NCBI RefSeq assembly: GCF_910592395.1
Contig: NC_088312.1
Coordinates: 21,955,292 to 22,019,291, forward strand
DNA length: 64,000 nt
Direction of reading: 5' to 3'
Source: Lineus longissimus
Lineage: Eukaryota > Nemertea > Pilidiophora > Heteronemertea > Lineidae
Shown piece after piece: positions 15,601 to 26,559 of this stretch (the stretch's first letter is position 1; the number at the start of each line of letters is the position of its first letter). The notes beneath the pieces are model-generated. The model saw nothing but the letters and a program-made list of their open reading frames with translations. It had not been told where the DNA came from and searched no databases. A program made the translations under genes and the position numbers.

Positions 15601-18600
15601 AAACTAATGGACTACAGGCCCATTCATCACAAATTTAGTACACGTTGTTATTGCTTGACCTTTATCGGACTTTACACTACTTGAAACAATACCATACTGA
15701 ACTCTTCATCCATCTTCCCTTCACATGAGGTGTGCACAGACCCTGGTCCCTGGCCATTTCATCTTTCATATTCTGAGCACTTGACATTCCAGTCAACTAA
15801 TCTGTCATGTCTGTCAATCTCTCGCCCAATTGGTGAATTTGTCCAGATCTTTCTTTAGGGTGGATGTTTCTTCTGGCGTAGAAGAATTAAAAAATACCCC
15901 TTTATTCTTCTTTCTAGGTAGACGTTTTCTTCAACAGATAGTGAAGCTGAAAGAGTATGACGACAAGTGGTGGGGCTCTTTGGAATGTTTCATTAAAGGC
16001 ACTCGCATGGACAAATTTGATCTCGATCTTGATGCTGCAACATGTTCACGAATTCACCAAGTGTTCTCGAGTCATGTGCATGGTCCAGAGAGTAGACATG
16101 ATGGAAATGAAGAACTTAAAGAAGAGCAAGATTTGGGATTTTGGCCCCGTGTTCGACAACAAGTGTCTGATCAAAGGATCAAATTGTCAAAAATGTACAA
16201 CAGGGCCAAGGAGTCCCAGGCACCGTATGAGGAGGTTATCAGGTATGTTCACAAATGGTGCGCTGTCCACAGGCCAATGAAAATAATTTAATTACTACAT
16301 GTAGTATAGTTTCTCATTTGATTCTGACCCCACACCAATTTCCATCATTGGCTCACCGTAGGGGAGTCTATACAATGCCGCTGTGTCCGTTGTCCGTCAT
16401 TGTCGTCGTCGACGTCGTATCCTGTGGTACGTTTCTTAACCGCTTGGGCTATGAACTTGAAACTTTGTACACGTGACCTCCTAGGTCATGTGAACCCTGA
16501 CGCTGAATTTCGTTCCAATCTTATTCTCAATTTGGCCACCAGGGGCTAAAAGTGGAAATCGAGAAAAAGTGTGATATCTCGATTGTAAGTGACTTGTTTT
16601 CAATAAAACTTAGACAACGGCTTAAAGTGGCCTTAAACCGCTAATGATTCAGCCTATTCTTAGCATTTTCTCGGGCGGTGAAAATGACCCGCCTCACTTC
16701 CTATTCACAAGTCTCGCGCAGATTAGTTACATGTAGTTAACAGATTAGGCCTGCTTAACATGTGTGGACCATGTGGTTCCATTCAGTAACTTGCGTATGA
16801 CTCAGTGATGCTTCGATACCTGATGTGGCCTATCATTAGCGTGCAAGGATCACTTTAACGGCTGAAACTAAGAACCTGAAATTGGGCATGGATGGCCCTC
16901 CAGGTCAGGTAACCTTGGATAACAATTTTCGGTCCAATCTGATTCACCTGGCCACCTGGGTCAGGTCAAAGCAGTTGTCCTGAAACTTCCATTTTGCTAA
17001 CTGCAGTACTTTCCGTAACTAGCATAAACTGATTGTCTACGGTGATCACAATGGCCCCTGGCCGTTTCATTTTCTATCGCCAATTTTGTTGGAGAAAAAA
17101 ATCGTCTTTAAAGGGGTAGACGGTTTGATTTATTCTTGGTCTGATTAAATAGAAATCCACTTATACACAGTGCCGTTGCGCAGACTTTATTATGCGTGCG
17201 AATCTGCTGAAACTTTGGAAATATCACAGAAACTATTGAGTGCAAAAACTTCAGGGCTGTTCTCAAGGTGTTTTGGATATTATGCTACACACCACCAGCA
17301 TTTATTTATTTTAATTTGCTTTTAAGAGACACCTGAAATAACAGTGAAGTGATAACAACTTCTGGATCTTTTTTCAGCCTTCATCATGTCCAGCAGTTTT
17401 TGGAACTCCTGGCTGATATCTTACACAGGACATCTTGTGGTTTAGTTCCAAAAGAAGCAGCATTCATGAATTTATTCCAGAGGTATGCTCAGCTGTGTAA
17501 ATTGTATCTCAGGTGAGTGCATAATGCTTTTTTCTGCATAATGTTTTTTTCTGTGTTTTCCTGTTACTGGTACCTGTAGTGTATTGCAAGGCGTGGTAAG
17601 CATTTCCTGACCTTCCCCTCCGCTACTCCAATGGCACTGATCATCATCATTTACACACAAGTGCCTCATTTCAAGTTCCACTATCTAAGTAATGTGTAGA
17701 GGGGAAAACACATCAGTAAAATGAAAAGGGCTACAATTTCTCCAGAGAAGGGAGATTCCTGTTGATCTTGTAAAGAAAGTCTTCTTGTAAAGAAAACTTT
17801 TTCCAGAAAATATTTCAGGGCAGAATGAAATTGCACTCCAAATGCAGTGATAGGGCCTCTGTCATTTGCCCTTCACCATTGCGGCAATTTACTGTTCCAG
17901 AGGCCCAATCATGAGGTCACTTTCATGTGTGCACACAATGGCTACATGCCGCCATTTCAAAAATTTTCATCTCGGGTACAAACTCTGCCTGTTTGGCCAT
18001 TCTGCTCTAAATTCATATACATGTAATACTCTTGTTTACACTGAACATGTTAGTAGTGAGTACAGGAAAAAGAAAAGAAAAATAATAATCAAGAAAATTT
18101 TGAAAATCAAAAATTAAACAAAGTTTGGCGAAGATCCGGCCAAGGCCCTGGGAGGAATAGGGGAACAAAGTGACAAGCAAACAAACAGACAAAGGTGCGA
18201 AACAGTGTTTTTCCCAGCCAGGTTTAGCATTTGGTTCATTTACCATTTTCTAGTATGGTTTTATTCCTCTTTAAGTCCTGGAGATACCATCACCCGCAAG
18301 ATGACGGTTCTCGGATATACAGTCAAATCCATGCCTGATTTCCAGTTCCGAAGCAAGGATGAGAGCAGAAATGAGTTCTTGGTGATAACTGTTGGAGAGG
18401 TAAGTGACTTTGGATTCTTGGGTAACAGTCTTTCCGATCAATGAGGAACCGGCGTTAAGATAAATGCCAGTGGCGGCGCCACAATCGATCATACCTTCTG
18501 ACGCCATGACGTCATTTTCTGGTCTTTTGACATCGCATGACGTCCATAGCGGGAAACCAAATTACATACATTTTTGCACCAGATTTCAACAACAGAAAAC

Positions 18601-20278
18601 GTGCCCAATAACTGGCATTGCGCAGATTTTCCGCAAAGTTATCTTGAGAACTGATAGCTAAAAAGATTTAAAGCAGGGAGATGTCCACGTCGCCGTAATC
18701 TTTTGAAAATAAGCAGCAGTTATTTTCGGGCTGAGAAATAACATGATGATAATTTTTTCGTGGCATGAATTTTCACAAATTAATGCCTTACAGTGGACAG
18801 ATTAATGATGTTTTTCTTACTTGCCTTGGTAGGGGTGTATTTGATCATTGAAATCGAAGAAATTTTTCACGACTGTATAAATCCACAAATAATGTATGCA
18901 ATGAGAAAGAATGCGTATAGTCTTTGAAAGTCGGCCTCTGATAGGCTCAATTTTAACCCCGCGAGGATTCTAAACCAATCGTATTGCTTTTAACGAGCAT
19001 TTTGTTAACCGACCCGCAGATCGTTTGAGCAATATGACGTGCGCCAGGGTAATTTGGTAAATATTGATGACGTCATCAAATGGCGCCGCGGGCGGATTTT
19101 AGTGTACCTGACATTGCCTTACACATATAGAGCAGGAATGATTGTGATAAAGGCAAGCAATGGTTTATCTAATGAGGGCTTTCAGAGGAAAGTGGTATTG
19201 AGATGAAGTTGTAAATAGTTTCTGTCAAATCTTTTATTTTTTTAGTGCAAGCCATCTGTGTGTCGTAAAGGTTCATCTGAGAAGACATATGGTCATGATA
19301 GCCCAAGCACAATTGCTGCAAAAAGACGTCGACTGAGTGGTTTGCCAGAAAAGCAAGACCATGACGCTTCTGTTCATGATAAAGCCGTGCAACATAGCCC
19401 CAGAACAGCACACAGACTGAGTGAAGATGAAGTCGCCATTGCTGAACTTGGCTGCAAACTGAGCGGACAACATGCTTGTGATCTCCTGTTGGAACTGCCT
19501 CATTCAGCCATGAAAGCATATGGGAGGGGAACCTGTATGCTTGGACTTATCATTGAAGGAACTAAGGTAGGCCGTATTCAACTACCCACTAACACTGTTC
19601 CTCTCAGGCAGCTGCATGGTAAACCATTTTGAAGAAACATCCACATTTTTTAAAGAGAAAGATGACAGAATTGGTTGTCACAAATGAATGAACACGGCCC
19701 TATTACGTAATCCAACTCAAAATCGGCTTGCACAAGGAAGTGATGGAATTTAGATGAAATCAAAGGCAGTGTTTCTGCCAGAAATAAATTCAAGGGGGGG
19801 AGGCAAAACGGTAAATACATTGTACATGTACGCTATAAAGTCAACATCCTTCAGTTTCTAATGCTGATTCTTTCTGAGACACGAGAAGTCCACTTTTCCA
19901 CAAGATATCTAAGGATGGCTGTCAACAATAATCGGACAAAGACACAATTCTTGCCACCAATGCAAGTCAGGTACGAATTTAAAGGCACGTAGGTAGACTA
20001 CGTGACCAATAAGCACATGAGTAGGGTCCCTGAACCTTATCATTCATAAAAAAATATGCAAGATATGGAGAATTTTTTTTGTCTTATTCCAGGTGCGATT
20101 GACTTGCCTTGAAATGAAAACAGAACATCTGGAGAAGATTCAGTCCTCGACAGAACCTATTGATGATGAAGAGGCAACACTCCACTATACCAGAGCATAC
20201 GATATGTTGAATTGCAACGACCGGAAACATTTGGATTACATATTACTGACTCTGGCCTTCCTAAATCCACACATGTAG
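12646..20278 (+). CDS. Uncharacterised protein with PD-(D/E)XK nuclease-like signature
   Basis: Six exons join in phase: 12646-12886, 15918-16242, 17378-17512, 18276-18399, 19246-19566, 20093-20278; 1332 bp, 443 aa. Residues 1-230 match no domain I recognise; residues 100-230 look largely helical. Exon 4 gives a proline-aspartate at 254-255 after a short hydrophobic strand. A second strand (FLVITVGECK) then supplies Glu275-x-Lys277, with the exon 4/5 junction falling between E275 and C276. A later helix has Gln350 (SGQHACDLLLEL), followed by strand-like MLGLIIEGTKV. The order PD, ExK, Q-helix, strand pair matches the PD-(D/E)XK nuclease fold. A basic KRRRL at 301-305 may be a nuclear signal. 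No family name or pathway can be given, and catalytic activity is unproven. Long introns contain several transposon fragments. Confidence 0.72.
12887..12920. repeat. GATAA microsatellite overlapping a 5' splice site
   Basis: About six to seven GATAA units follow directly after exon 1. The donor GTAAGA is itself made from the first repeat unit. Confidence 0.85.
13046..13151. repeat. Interstitial telomere-type tract flanked by inverted arms
   Basis: About eight TTAGGG units (13079-13127, one unit altered to TAGGCC) lie between two arms, 13046-13066 and 13131-13151. The arms are inverted complements at about 20 of 21 positions. It sits in intron 1 of the PD-(D/E)XK-like gene. TTAGGG is the telomere repeat of most animals outside arthropods and nematodes. 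Confidence 0.85.
13575..13762. mobile_element. pogo/Tigger-like MITE
   Basis: A 188-bp non-coding element begins CAGTAGAACTC and ends with its inverted complement; the inverted termini extend about 24 bp. It is flanked by TA on both sides (13573-13574 and 13763-13764), the target duplication expected of the Tc1/mariner superfamily. The CAGTAGAAC start recalls pogo/Tigger termini. No transposase is present. Confidence 0.7.
13805..14080. mobile_element. 276-bp foldback element (whole element is one imperfect hairpin)
   Basis: The outer arms 13805-13905 and 13973-14080 are inverted complements, and the middle also pairs, so the element folds about an axis near 13943. Arms begin and end with CATTTTGGC and its complement. 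It lies 43 bp after the pogo-like MITE, in intron 1 of the PD-(D/E)XK-like gene. No transposase or clear target duplication was seen. Confidence 0.75.
14081..15639. other. Intron 1 sequence without a supported feature
   Basis: About 1.5 kb of the first intron of the PD-(D/E)XK-like gene. I found only one further TGACGTCA octamer (15241-15248) and no convincing coding or RNA gene. Confidence 0.4.
15640..15770 (+). mobile_element. 3' fragment of the GCTCACC repeat family
   Basis: This segment aligns by eye with the last 130 bp of the element at 48352-49494: the same series of words including CACATGAGGTG and CCTGGCCATTTCAT, in the same order. It appears to be an end fragment in intron 1. Confidence 0.6.
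16351..17070 (+). mobile_element. Shorter copy of the GCTCACC repeat family
   Basis: It starts GCTCACCGTA, is followed by a degenerate GTCCGT/GTCGTC run, and contains the same GGCCACC-AGGGG words and the CCTGGCCGTTTCAT end as the element at 48352-49494. It is about 720 bp against about 1140 bp, so roughly one of the three internal 300-bp repeats is missing. It lies in intron 2 of the PD-(D/E)XK-like gene. No protein is encoded. Confidence 0.65.
17513..18275. other. Intron 3 of the PD-(D/E)XK-like gene, nothing further seen
   Basis: The donor at 17513 (AG|GTGAGT) and the acceptor before 18276 (TTTAAG) define it. Only a small repeat of CATAATG near the donor was noticed. Confidence 0.5.
18400..19245. 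other. Intron 4 of the PD-(D/E)XK-like gene with two TGACGTCA octamers
   Basis: The intron runs from donor GTAAGT to an acceptor TTTTTTTTAG. TGACGTCA occurs at 18507-18514 and 19068-19075, each near a GGCGCC word in opposite order, which could mark the ends of a degraded inverted-repeat element. That reading is tentative. Confidence 0.35.
19567..20092. other. Intron 5 of the PD-(D/E)XK-like gene, nothing further seen
   Basis: Bounded by GTAGGC donor and TTATTCCAG acceptor. No repeat or open frame stands out. Confidence 0.5.
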
Positions 20279-21333
20279 TGCCCCAAGAAAGAGTACGGTC
20301 ACTCTGCGTGAAGGTGCCACATACAGAGCAAACGAAACTGGTTTTCTGCCCGTCAACAGATGGGAGGCAACTTCCATGCATATGGGCTTCCGTATTCGAC
20401 TGGAGCCATGTTCTAGCAAACACTGCTCAAGTGGACAAAGATGGACATCCATGCATTGTATGCTTGAGGGGGCTAGGGGATGGTGAATATACTGGACTGC
20501 TCGAGGGAGAACATTACACTGATCCATAATACACAAAGTAACCTACTAGATATTTGACAAGGGAGCTCATCAAGGCCTCTGTCGAGCTCATTTGCTATGG
20601 TGTTGGTGGGACAGAGAACACCAGCCCCATGGCTTTGGCTCTGTCCAAAAGTGTATGATGGACTAGTGCAGTGTGTTACAGGCCTCCTAAATGCTCACTG
20701 TATCATGTTCCAGATTGCCCCTGTATACATATACATCCAGGACAAACAAGCAGGGGAATAGGACAGATTGTAGGGAACAAGAGTCCATTCAGTCGAGTTC
20801 CAAGAGGAAATGGTGAAAACTGGCACATGCATTGGGAAATCTATCATGGATTGCAAATAACCTTGGCATCATTTTCACTTGTTCCTCGAGTATAAACAAT
20901 TTCTTGACCTTGAACAGAAGGGAGAAAGAGGACATCCAGTTCGATAGAAAATTAATGAGTGTTCTCTTTATTACACTTTTTTTCAATAGAAATCATGGAA
21001 AGAACGAAACATTATTCTTAATGAGAGACTGACTCAACTCACTAGAAATAGGCAAAACAAACAAAATGGCAGTGAAACTAGCTATCTGGCAAGAACATTT
21101 TAGAGAATCTGTCATGATAGTCTCATTTCAATCTATAGAAAAAGGCTTTGATTGCTTTGCCTTGAATGGTGCCTGGATCATTAAACAACTTGTCTCACAA
21201 TACCTTGCAAGCCTTCAACTTTACCAATGTCCTGACACCAAAAAATGACCAGGACGACTTTTGATAGAAGCACATTGCAGGTGTAAGTAGTAGCAGGCAC
21301 TTGTGGAGGATTGAGTTGAGGTCGCAAGAGAGC
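20279..21333. other. 3' intergenic region between two convergent genes
   Basis: It lies after the stop of the PD-(D/E)XK-like gene and before the stop of the zinc finger gene on the other strand. TTTATT at 20968-20973 would read AATAAA on the minus strand and could end the zinc finger transcript. A 105-codon open frame on the plus strand (20212-20529) overlaps the last exon in another frame; its status is unclear. Confidence 0.4.
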
Positions 21334-23486
21334 CTAAGGGGTGACGTCATTCACCGAATAGTTCAACTTGTGCGGAGAAACATTATGAATGTTTCTCATA
21401 TGAGAATTGAGCGTCCCACGCTGTGTGAAACATTTCCCACAAATCTCACAAGTATATGTTTTCTCTCCTGTGTGAATATTAATGTGTTCCTTCAACTGAT
21501 CTTTACGCCGGAAAGCTTTTCCACAACGCGAACACGCAAATGGTCGTTCTCCCGTGTGCGTCATCATATGACTTTTCAAATTTGTTCGCTGGCGATATAC
21601 AACTCCACAGATCTGGCATCTCCAGTCAAGTCGCCCTTGGAGGTTCTTAGCAGGGGTATGTCCATCACGATGCATTCTTGCATGCATCTGCAGACTCCGG
21701 GCATTCGGGAAGAATTTACTGCATGTTCTACATTCATGGTTGTTTTTGAGGTCACGGCTTCTGGTTGCAAGAGAAAAACTCACCTGAAAATACAAATTCT
21801 CATTATATTCACAGGCCAAATCAGATCTGCTGAATGAAAGCAGTATCTGCTTTGATGCACCGTTATTAGTGTAGAGGTTCACATGCCTGGTGTACAATCA
21901 CAAATAAACATTCAGGCCAATCATACTATGATCCTGATCATTGCCTACAGAAGAAAACTTCAGAAGGTTTTCCCTTTTGTTCAAGTTGTAGCAGGCAAAC
22001 ACAATCTCCAATTCAAAAGTTCAGGCTCAGCTGTTTATTTGACATCTTTCTACATGTACAATACCACCCATCAACAATGTAGCTTCCCATTTCTTTCTCT
22101 GAACTTGCGACTGCAGACAAATGTGAAATAAGTTGTTATTTTCACAAAATGGAGCAGTGAAACAAAAAGAGTGTAAACTGGTCAAGGTATCCAGGCCGTG
22201 TTACCTCTGAATCCTTGTTCTTAACCGGTTCTGAGCTCTGGGCAGCCTTGGCCTCCACTCTGCCACTATCAGAATTGAATGCAGACGTTTTTTCAAAGCT
22301 TTTATTCAGGGTAACATGATAGCTTAGATCTCCATTGAGACCACCACTGGTAAGACGAATTGGATAGATTGTGCTCTTGGTGAAACCATTTGTTTCATCT
22401 GATTTTGATTGTCCTTCAGCAGCTGGGCTAGAGGTCATGCGTGACCTGGGCAGTTTTGATTTCAGAGGAGGTGTTGTCTGTGAAAAAAAGTCCTTTATCT
22501 CACACATGGGCTGATCTTTATCCAAGTCTCCTACAGAGGGTGAGTCTTCCATCTCCATGCCACCAACCTGCTGAAAAAAATGATTGAAATAATAGTGTAC
22601 AAGCAATTTAAGAGAGTTGTTAGCTTTTATGCAGTTCAAGTCATATTAGAAAACTACTTAAAAGAATTCATCAACATATTATGTTTCTAAAGGCCTACAT
22701 GTGCAATGACAACACCGACAACAGCGACTCTAAGAATACACCGGCACTTGAAAACAAAGATAATTCCTGAAAACTAGACAGATAGCGCAGCAGATGAAAT
22801 ATTTTTACTTCCTCTTGGAATATGATACTTACAATTCCTGCGTTTCCTTCATCACTTTTCTTTGTCCTTTTCTTTGCTGCTTTACTCCCTTGAAGCCCTG
22901 TGTCTAGAGACTGGTGTTCTAACTTAAACGGTCTCCTCTCCAACTCAATCTGTTGCTTTAGTTCTTCGTTTTCTTTCATAAGCTGTCCCTGTACCTTTTT
23001 CAACAAATTATCTTTAATTACTACCTCATCATGTTTCAAAGTCAACTCTGACTTCAGCGATTCTATTTCACTTCTACATTTTAAAACTTCAGTCTGTTTT
23101 TCCACAAGATCATTACTCGACTTTTCCAGTAGGCAATTTTTCGATTCCAAATCAGCTTGCACCGTTTGGAACATGCGATCTTTCAATGACAAGTCCTGTT
23201 GTGATTTATAAAGTTGGCTTTTCTTTGCTTGAATCTCATCTTGTAACTTTGAAAGTTCCTCCTTCCCTGTCACAAGCGTTGGTTTCATATTCTCCAACTG
23301 TTTCTTGCGCAACTCTAATTCCTTTTCTGCAATTTGGACGGCATTCTGTTTAACCGACAGTTCCATCTGGTACTTTATCATGATGCCAAACATATTTGTC
23401 CATGCATTTGTAAGCACTGCACCACTGTCCTGTAATTCTTTCTGCATTTGCTGGAAGAGACTGCTATCATCTCGGGAGTCCGACAT
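21334..23486 (-). CDS. Coiled-coil protein with four C2H2 zinc fingers
   Basis: Three coding exons on the minus strand, all in phase 0: 23486-22833, 22570-22205, 21783-21334; 1470 bp, 489 aa. Residues about 40-200 are a long heptad-rich coiled coil dense in K, E, L and Q. Residues 219-340 are polar linker. The fingers are at 358-378, 396-416, 424-444 and 452-473, each with CX2C-X12-HX3-4H spacing. TGER/TGEK linkers join fingers 2-3 and 3-4; the linker between fingers 1 and 2 is longer. A sequence-specific DNA-binding nuclear protein that dimerises through its coiled coil is the natural reading, but no orthologue is recognised. The start is set at the ATG at 23486; an in-frame ATG four codons upstream is possible. 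An acceptor TTTGTTCAG just before suggests a 5' non-coding exon. Confidence 0.82.
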
Positions 23487-23706
23487 TATGCACCACATCC
23501 TGAACAAAGAACAAAGAAAAAAAAGTTCAATTTAGAAATTCACGGATGCATTATTAACATAATCATGAACACAGCCAACTCTCACTACAAGCACTGTCGT
23601 CAGTGTCATCACTGATGTCGTATACGATAAGTGAGCGGATCCAGTAAAGATCTCTATCATCAGATGCTTACCAGTTAAAAATTTGCATAGTTTCAGGTCA
23701 AAGGCC

Positions 23707-24254
23707 CCACTCAGTGGTTACAAAAATTTCAACTACAGTTTTCATTGTAAATTCAGAAAAATTTCTAAGGCCAGCAAAGTCAGGTTCCCTTTCTGGACGG
23801 TGATTGAAAGGATCCCTTGTCCTCTCATTGCTGGCAGAGGCAGGTTCACCAGTCTGCAGACAATTAGAAATGCTCGGTGAAGGTGCATTGTTTTTTCTAC
23901 ATTTCTTAAGATCATAAGGGATCAAGTACAACACTAAAAAGTTTAAGAAAACTTCTAATGAGAGAGATCAAATTACTTCAAATTCTCAAATTTCTGGTAA
24001 TTTTTACAAATGTGGTGAACTTTCCAAAAATATCATCAGGACTCTCAGCGTTGCTTAGAATAATAACAGACACAAATCTGTCTGGTCATATATAACGTTC
24101 TTGATTCAAATCAATTCCATGCAACGCTGCCCATCTCAAGTTCCTTGCGAGCAAGACATTATTTGCTTACCAGTCTTGTAGCGTCCCCTATTAAATGCTG
24201 ACAGAACATATGGCACCAGGCGTACAGATCCGTCCCTTTATCTGATGTGGCAAT
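23707..24254 (-). CDS. Possible two-exon fragment of an unrecognised gene
   Basis: On the minus strand 24254-24171 is an 84-bp open segment with a good acceptor (TTTCAG) and donor (CTG|GTAAGC), open in one frame only. A second candidate, about 23865 down to a TGA near 23707, follows a TTGTCTGCAG acceptor and is open for about 52 codons. They can join in phase 0. Neither matches a protein I know, and the frame does not fit the zinc finger gene downstream. These may be 5' UTR exons of that gene or a separate short transcript. Confidence 0.25.
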
Positions 24255-24296
24255 CTGAAAGAGTAACACAGTCATCAACTTCTGTCATCAAAACAA

Positions 24297-24574
24297 GAGT
24301 GGAACCTCCCTTATCAGACACCTCTCTTAGCAGGACACCCTCAAGATATATGTCTAAAATAAGTCATTTCTATGCAAATTGTTCGCTGTAATCAGGAATC
24401 TCCCTAGTGGGGACAGCATCTGTCTGTCCCAAGGGTTTTCCTTAATAAAAGTGAGAAAACCATCACAAAAATTTTCGAATCAGTCTAGATTTTTCGTCTG
24501 CTGGAACAACATGTCACAGATCAGAATAGAATAGAAATCTGAACACAAATGCGCTGATTAGGTAAGTTTTACTG
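24297..24574. mobile_element. Degraded pogo-like MITE
   Basis: The left end (AGTGGAACCTCCCTTATCAG) and the complement of the right end (CAGTAAAACTTACCTAATCA) resemble each other and the CAGTAAAACC termini of pogo-type elements; a TA follows the right end. The left end is diverged, so the boundary is approximate. No coding capacity. Confidence 0.4.
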
Positions 24575-24875
24575 TATAGGGGGCGCTTCAGTTTTAACCA
24601 GAAGTCTTGGCAGCTTCCACTCGTCATCACTTTCTCTCATCCATAATAAGATGATATCACATTTTATTTAGCCGAGTGTGTGTCTTTTTTGTAATAACCT
24701 TGGGGGTTCTATAAAGATTTGATAAATTCAAATTCCCAAATTATGTATGCAAGTGGAATACCCAATAATAAAGGTACTGACTCATCATTATCTTGACATT
24801 CCCCCTAACCAAACTAATCCAATCATCCATAATACTCAATCAAAGCTGTTAAATAAAGGTATTGTAAGAACCATA

Positions 24876-25165
24876 ATTGAAGCAGTAGCATGGCAGGCTT
24901 GACACCTGGACAATGGACAAGGGATTAGACTGGATGAATGAAAAGGAGGTTTGGGTCACATGACTTAATCAGCAGAACCAGTTCTAACTGCCCTGTGCAT
25001 TTTGAATCAGTGCATTTTGAACCAGAATTGAAGCAGTAGCATGACAGGCTTGACACCGGGACAATGGACAAGGGATTAGACTGGAATAGTGAAAAGGAGG
25101 TTTGGGTCACATTACTTAATAAGCAGAACCTGTTCTAACTGCCCTGTGCATTTTGAATCAGTGCT
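24876..25165. repeat. Two-copy tandem duplication, 151-bp unit
   Basis: Units starting ATTGAAGCAGTAGCATG at 24876 and 25027 are nearly identical through CTGCCCTGTGCATTTTGAA. It is non-coding and is best explained as a local duplication. Confidence 0.8.
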
Positions 25166-25539
25166 GGTTTGTCTTTGGACTGAAGTAAGAGTGGAAATTT
25201 GTGTCTCATTTTCCTTAACAACTTGATCAAATTTATCTAAATTTGAGGAATCGAAATTCGAAGAACTAAATTTGAAGTTAACTTGTTCAGCTTATTCAGC
25301 AGGAGATTCTTGAACCTTTCAACAGTTGAATATTTCTGTTCCCATTTTTCTCTTTGAATGAGTTTCTTCTGGATTTTTCCGCAGGCCAAGACTCGAGGCA
25401 GGTCAACTTGGATGTGAGCTACTCTAAGTTAGGCGAGTACAACTTCTTTCCACTTTCCAAATGATCAGAACAGATGCAGAGAAAACTAATCTTTCAAGGA
25501 CCCACATGATGTGATGTCACATCATCAGTATATCTTTGA

Positions 25540-26190
25540 GCCAAGAATCAGACATCAGTTTCTTAAACTTTTCTGCTGATGCATCCCCGAAATGTTGATG
25601 TAGTTTCTTGGCAATCTTTTTCTTTGACTCTCAGTTTCGAACAGTTCAGGTACTTGATGTACTGATTCATCCTACATGTTTAGTGCAACACTTTTGACCG
25701 CGCCTTGGCCGGCAGTGATCACACTGAAGAAACCAGCCAAATCTGGTCACCGGACTTCTTGTCTGAACAAGTTGTTTGAACGACCCTGTAAAGCTTTTGT
25801 GGTCAGGTAACACTGAAATCAAGAACTTGATTAAGAACTTGATGTTGACTTATCAGTGTTCTCTTGATACCACGTAAAATACAATTTCAAATGATGTTAT
25901 AAATCAATGAATCAAAAACTTTTGGCAACCACTATCCCGCCTGTTGTGTCACACCGACTGTAACTAGCTGAAGAGGGAAGTATGCTGTTATGGATATCAG
26001 ATAGTGGTCTCCCTGGCATCTGCTTGCAATTTTTGTTGACACTCCACCATGATCCCAAGGACCTGGCTTTATCTAATGATACGTTCGCAGGGGGAGAGCG
26101 GGGAAGGGTGGAAGAGCCAGTCACCCCCGTGGGAGCATGATTCCTGAAAGGGTGTCTTTGGAAAGGGCAAACATTTGTTCGCCATTAAAC
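25540..26190 (-). pseudogene. Relic of a Copia-type pol (protease/integrase zinc region)
   Basis: On the minus strand about 25645-25540 reads KLHQHFGDASAEKFKKL, resembling the integrase zinc-binding lead KIHKQFGHASADRLQKL of the Copia elements farther right. Upstream on the same strand a DHYLISI stretch parallels their GHYCIEL. Frames are broken and no LTR was identified. The match is by eye over short stretches. Confidence 0.4.
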
Positions 26191-26559
26191 ACAAGATTTT
26201 GATCCTTGTCTTGGGTGTCTTTGAGAGAACTGATCACACACAATTCCCAACCTACTCGTCAGCCAGCTGACAGATTAACTGGGTCGAACGTGTTGCTGAG
26301 ATGTTTTTGAAGAGATACTTGTGGCTGTTGGAGTGACTTCTTGTCTAAACAGTACCATTCTGCCCCCTCTAAGGCATACAGTGGTAACTAATAAACTGAC
26401 TGCGAAATGAAAGCAAGTTGAACATGAGGTGCTCATCATTCCGTCTCGGGTTGCAGAGAAAACTAATCTCGCAAAGACCCAAGAGTCCAGAGTAGTTCTC
26501 TAGTAATAGTGCAGATAGTGAGTCGACTGTGTTTCCTCCGTCTCTGTTCAGGAAAAAAA

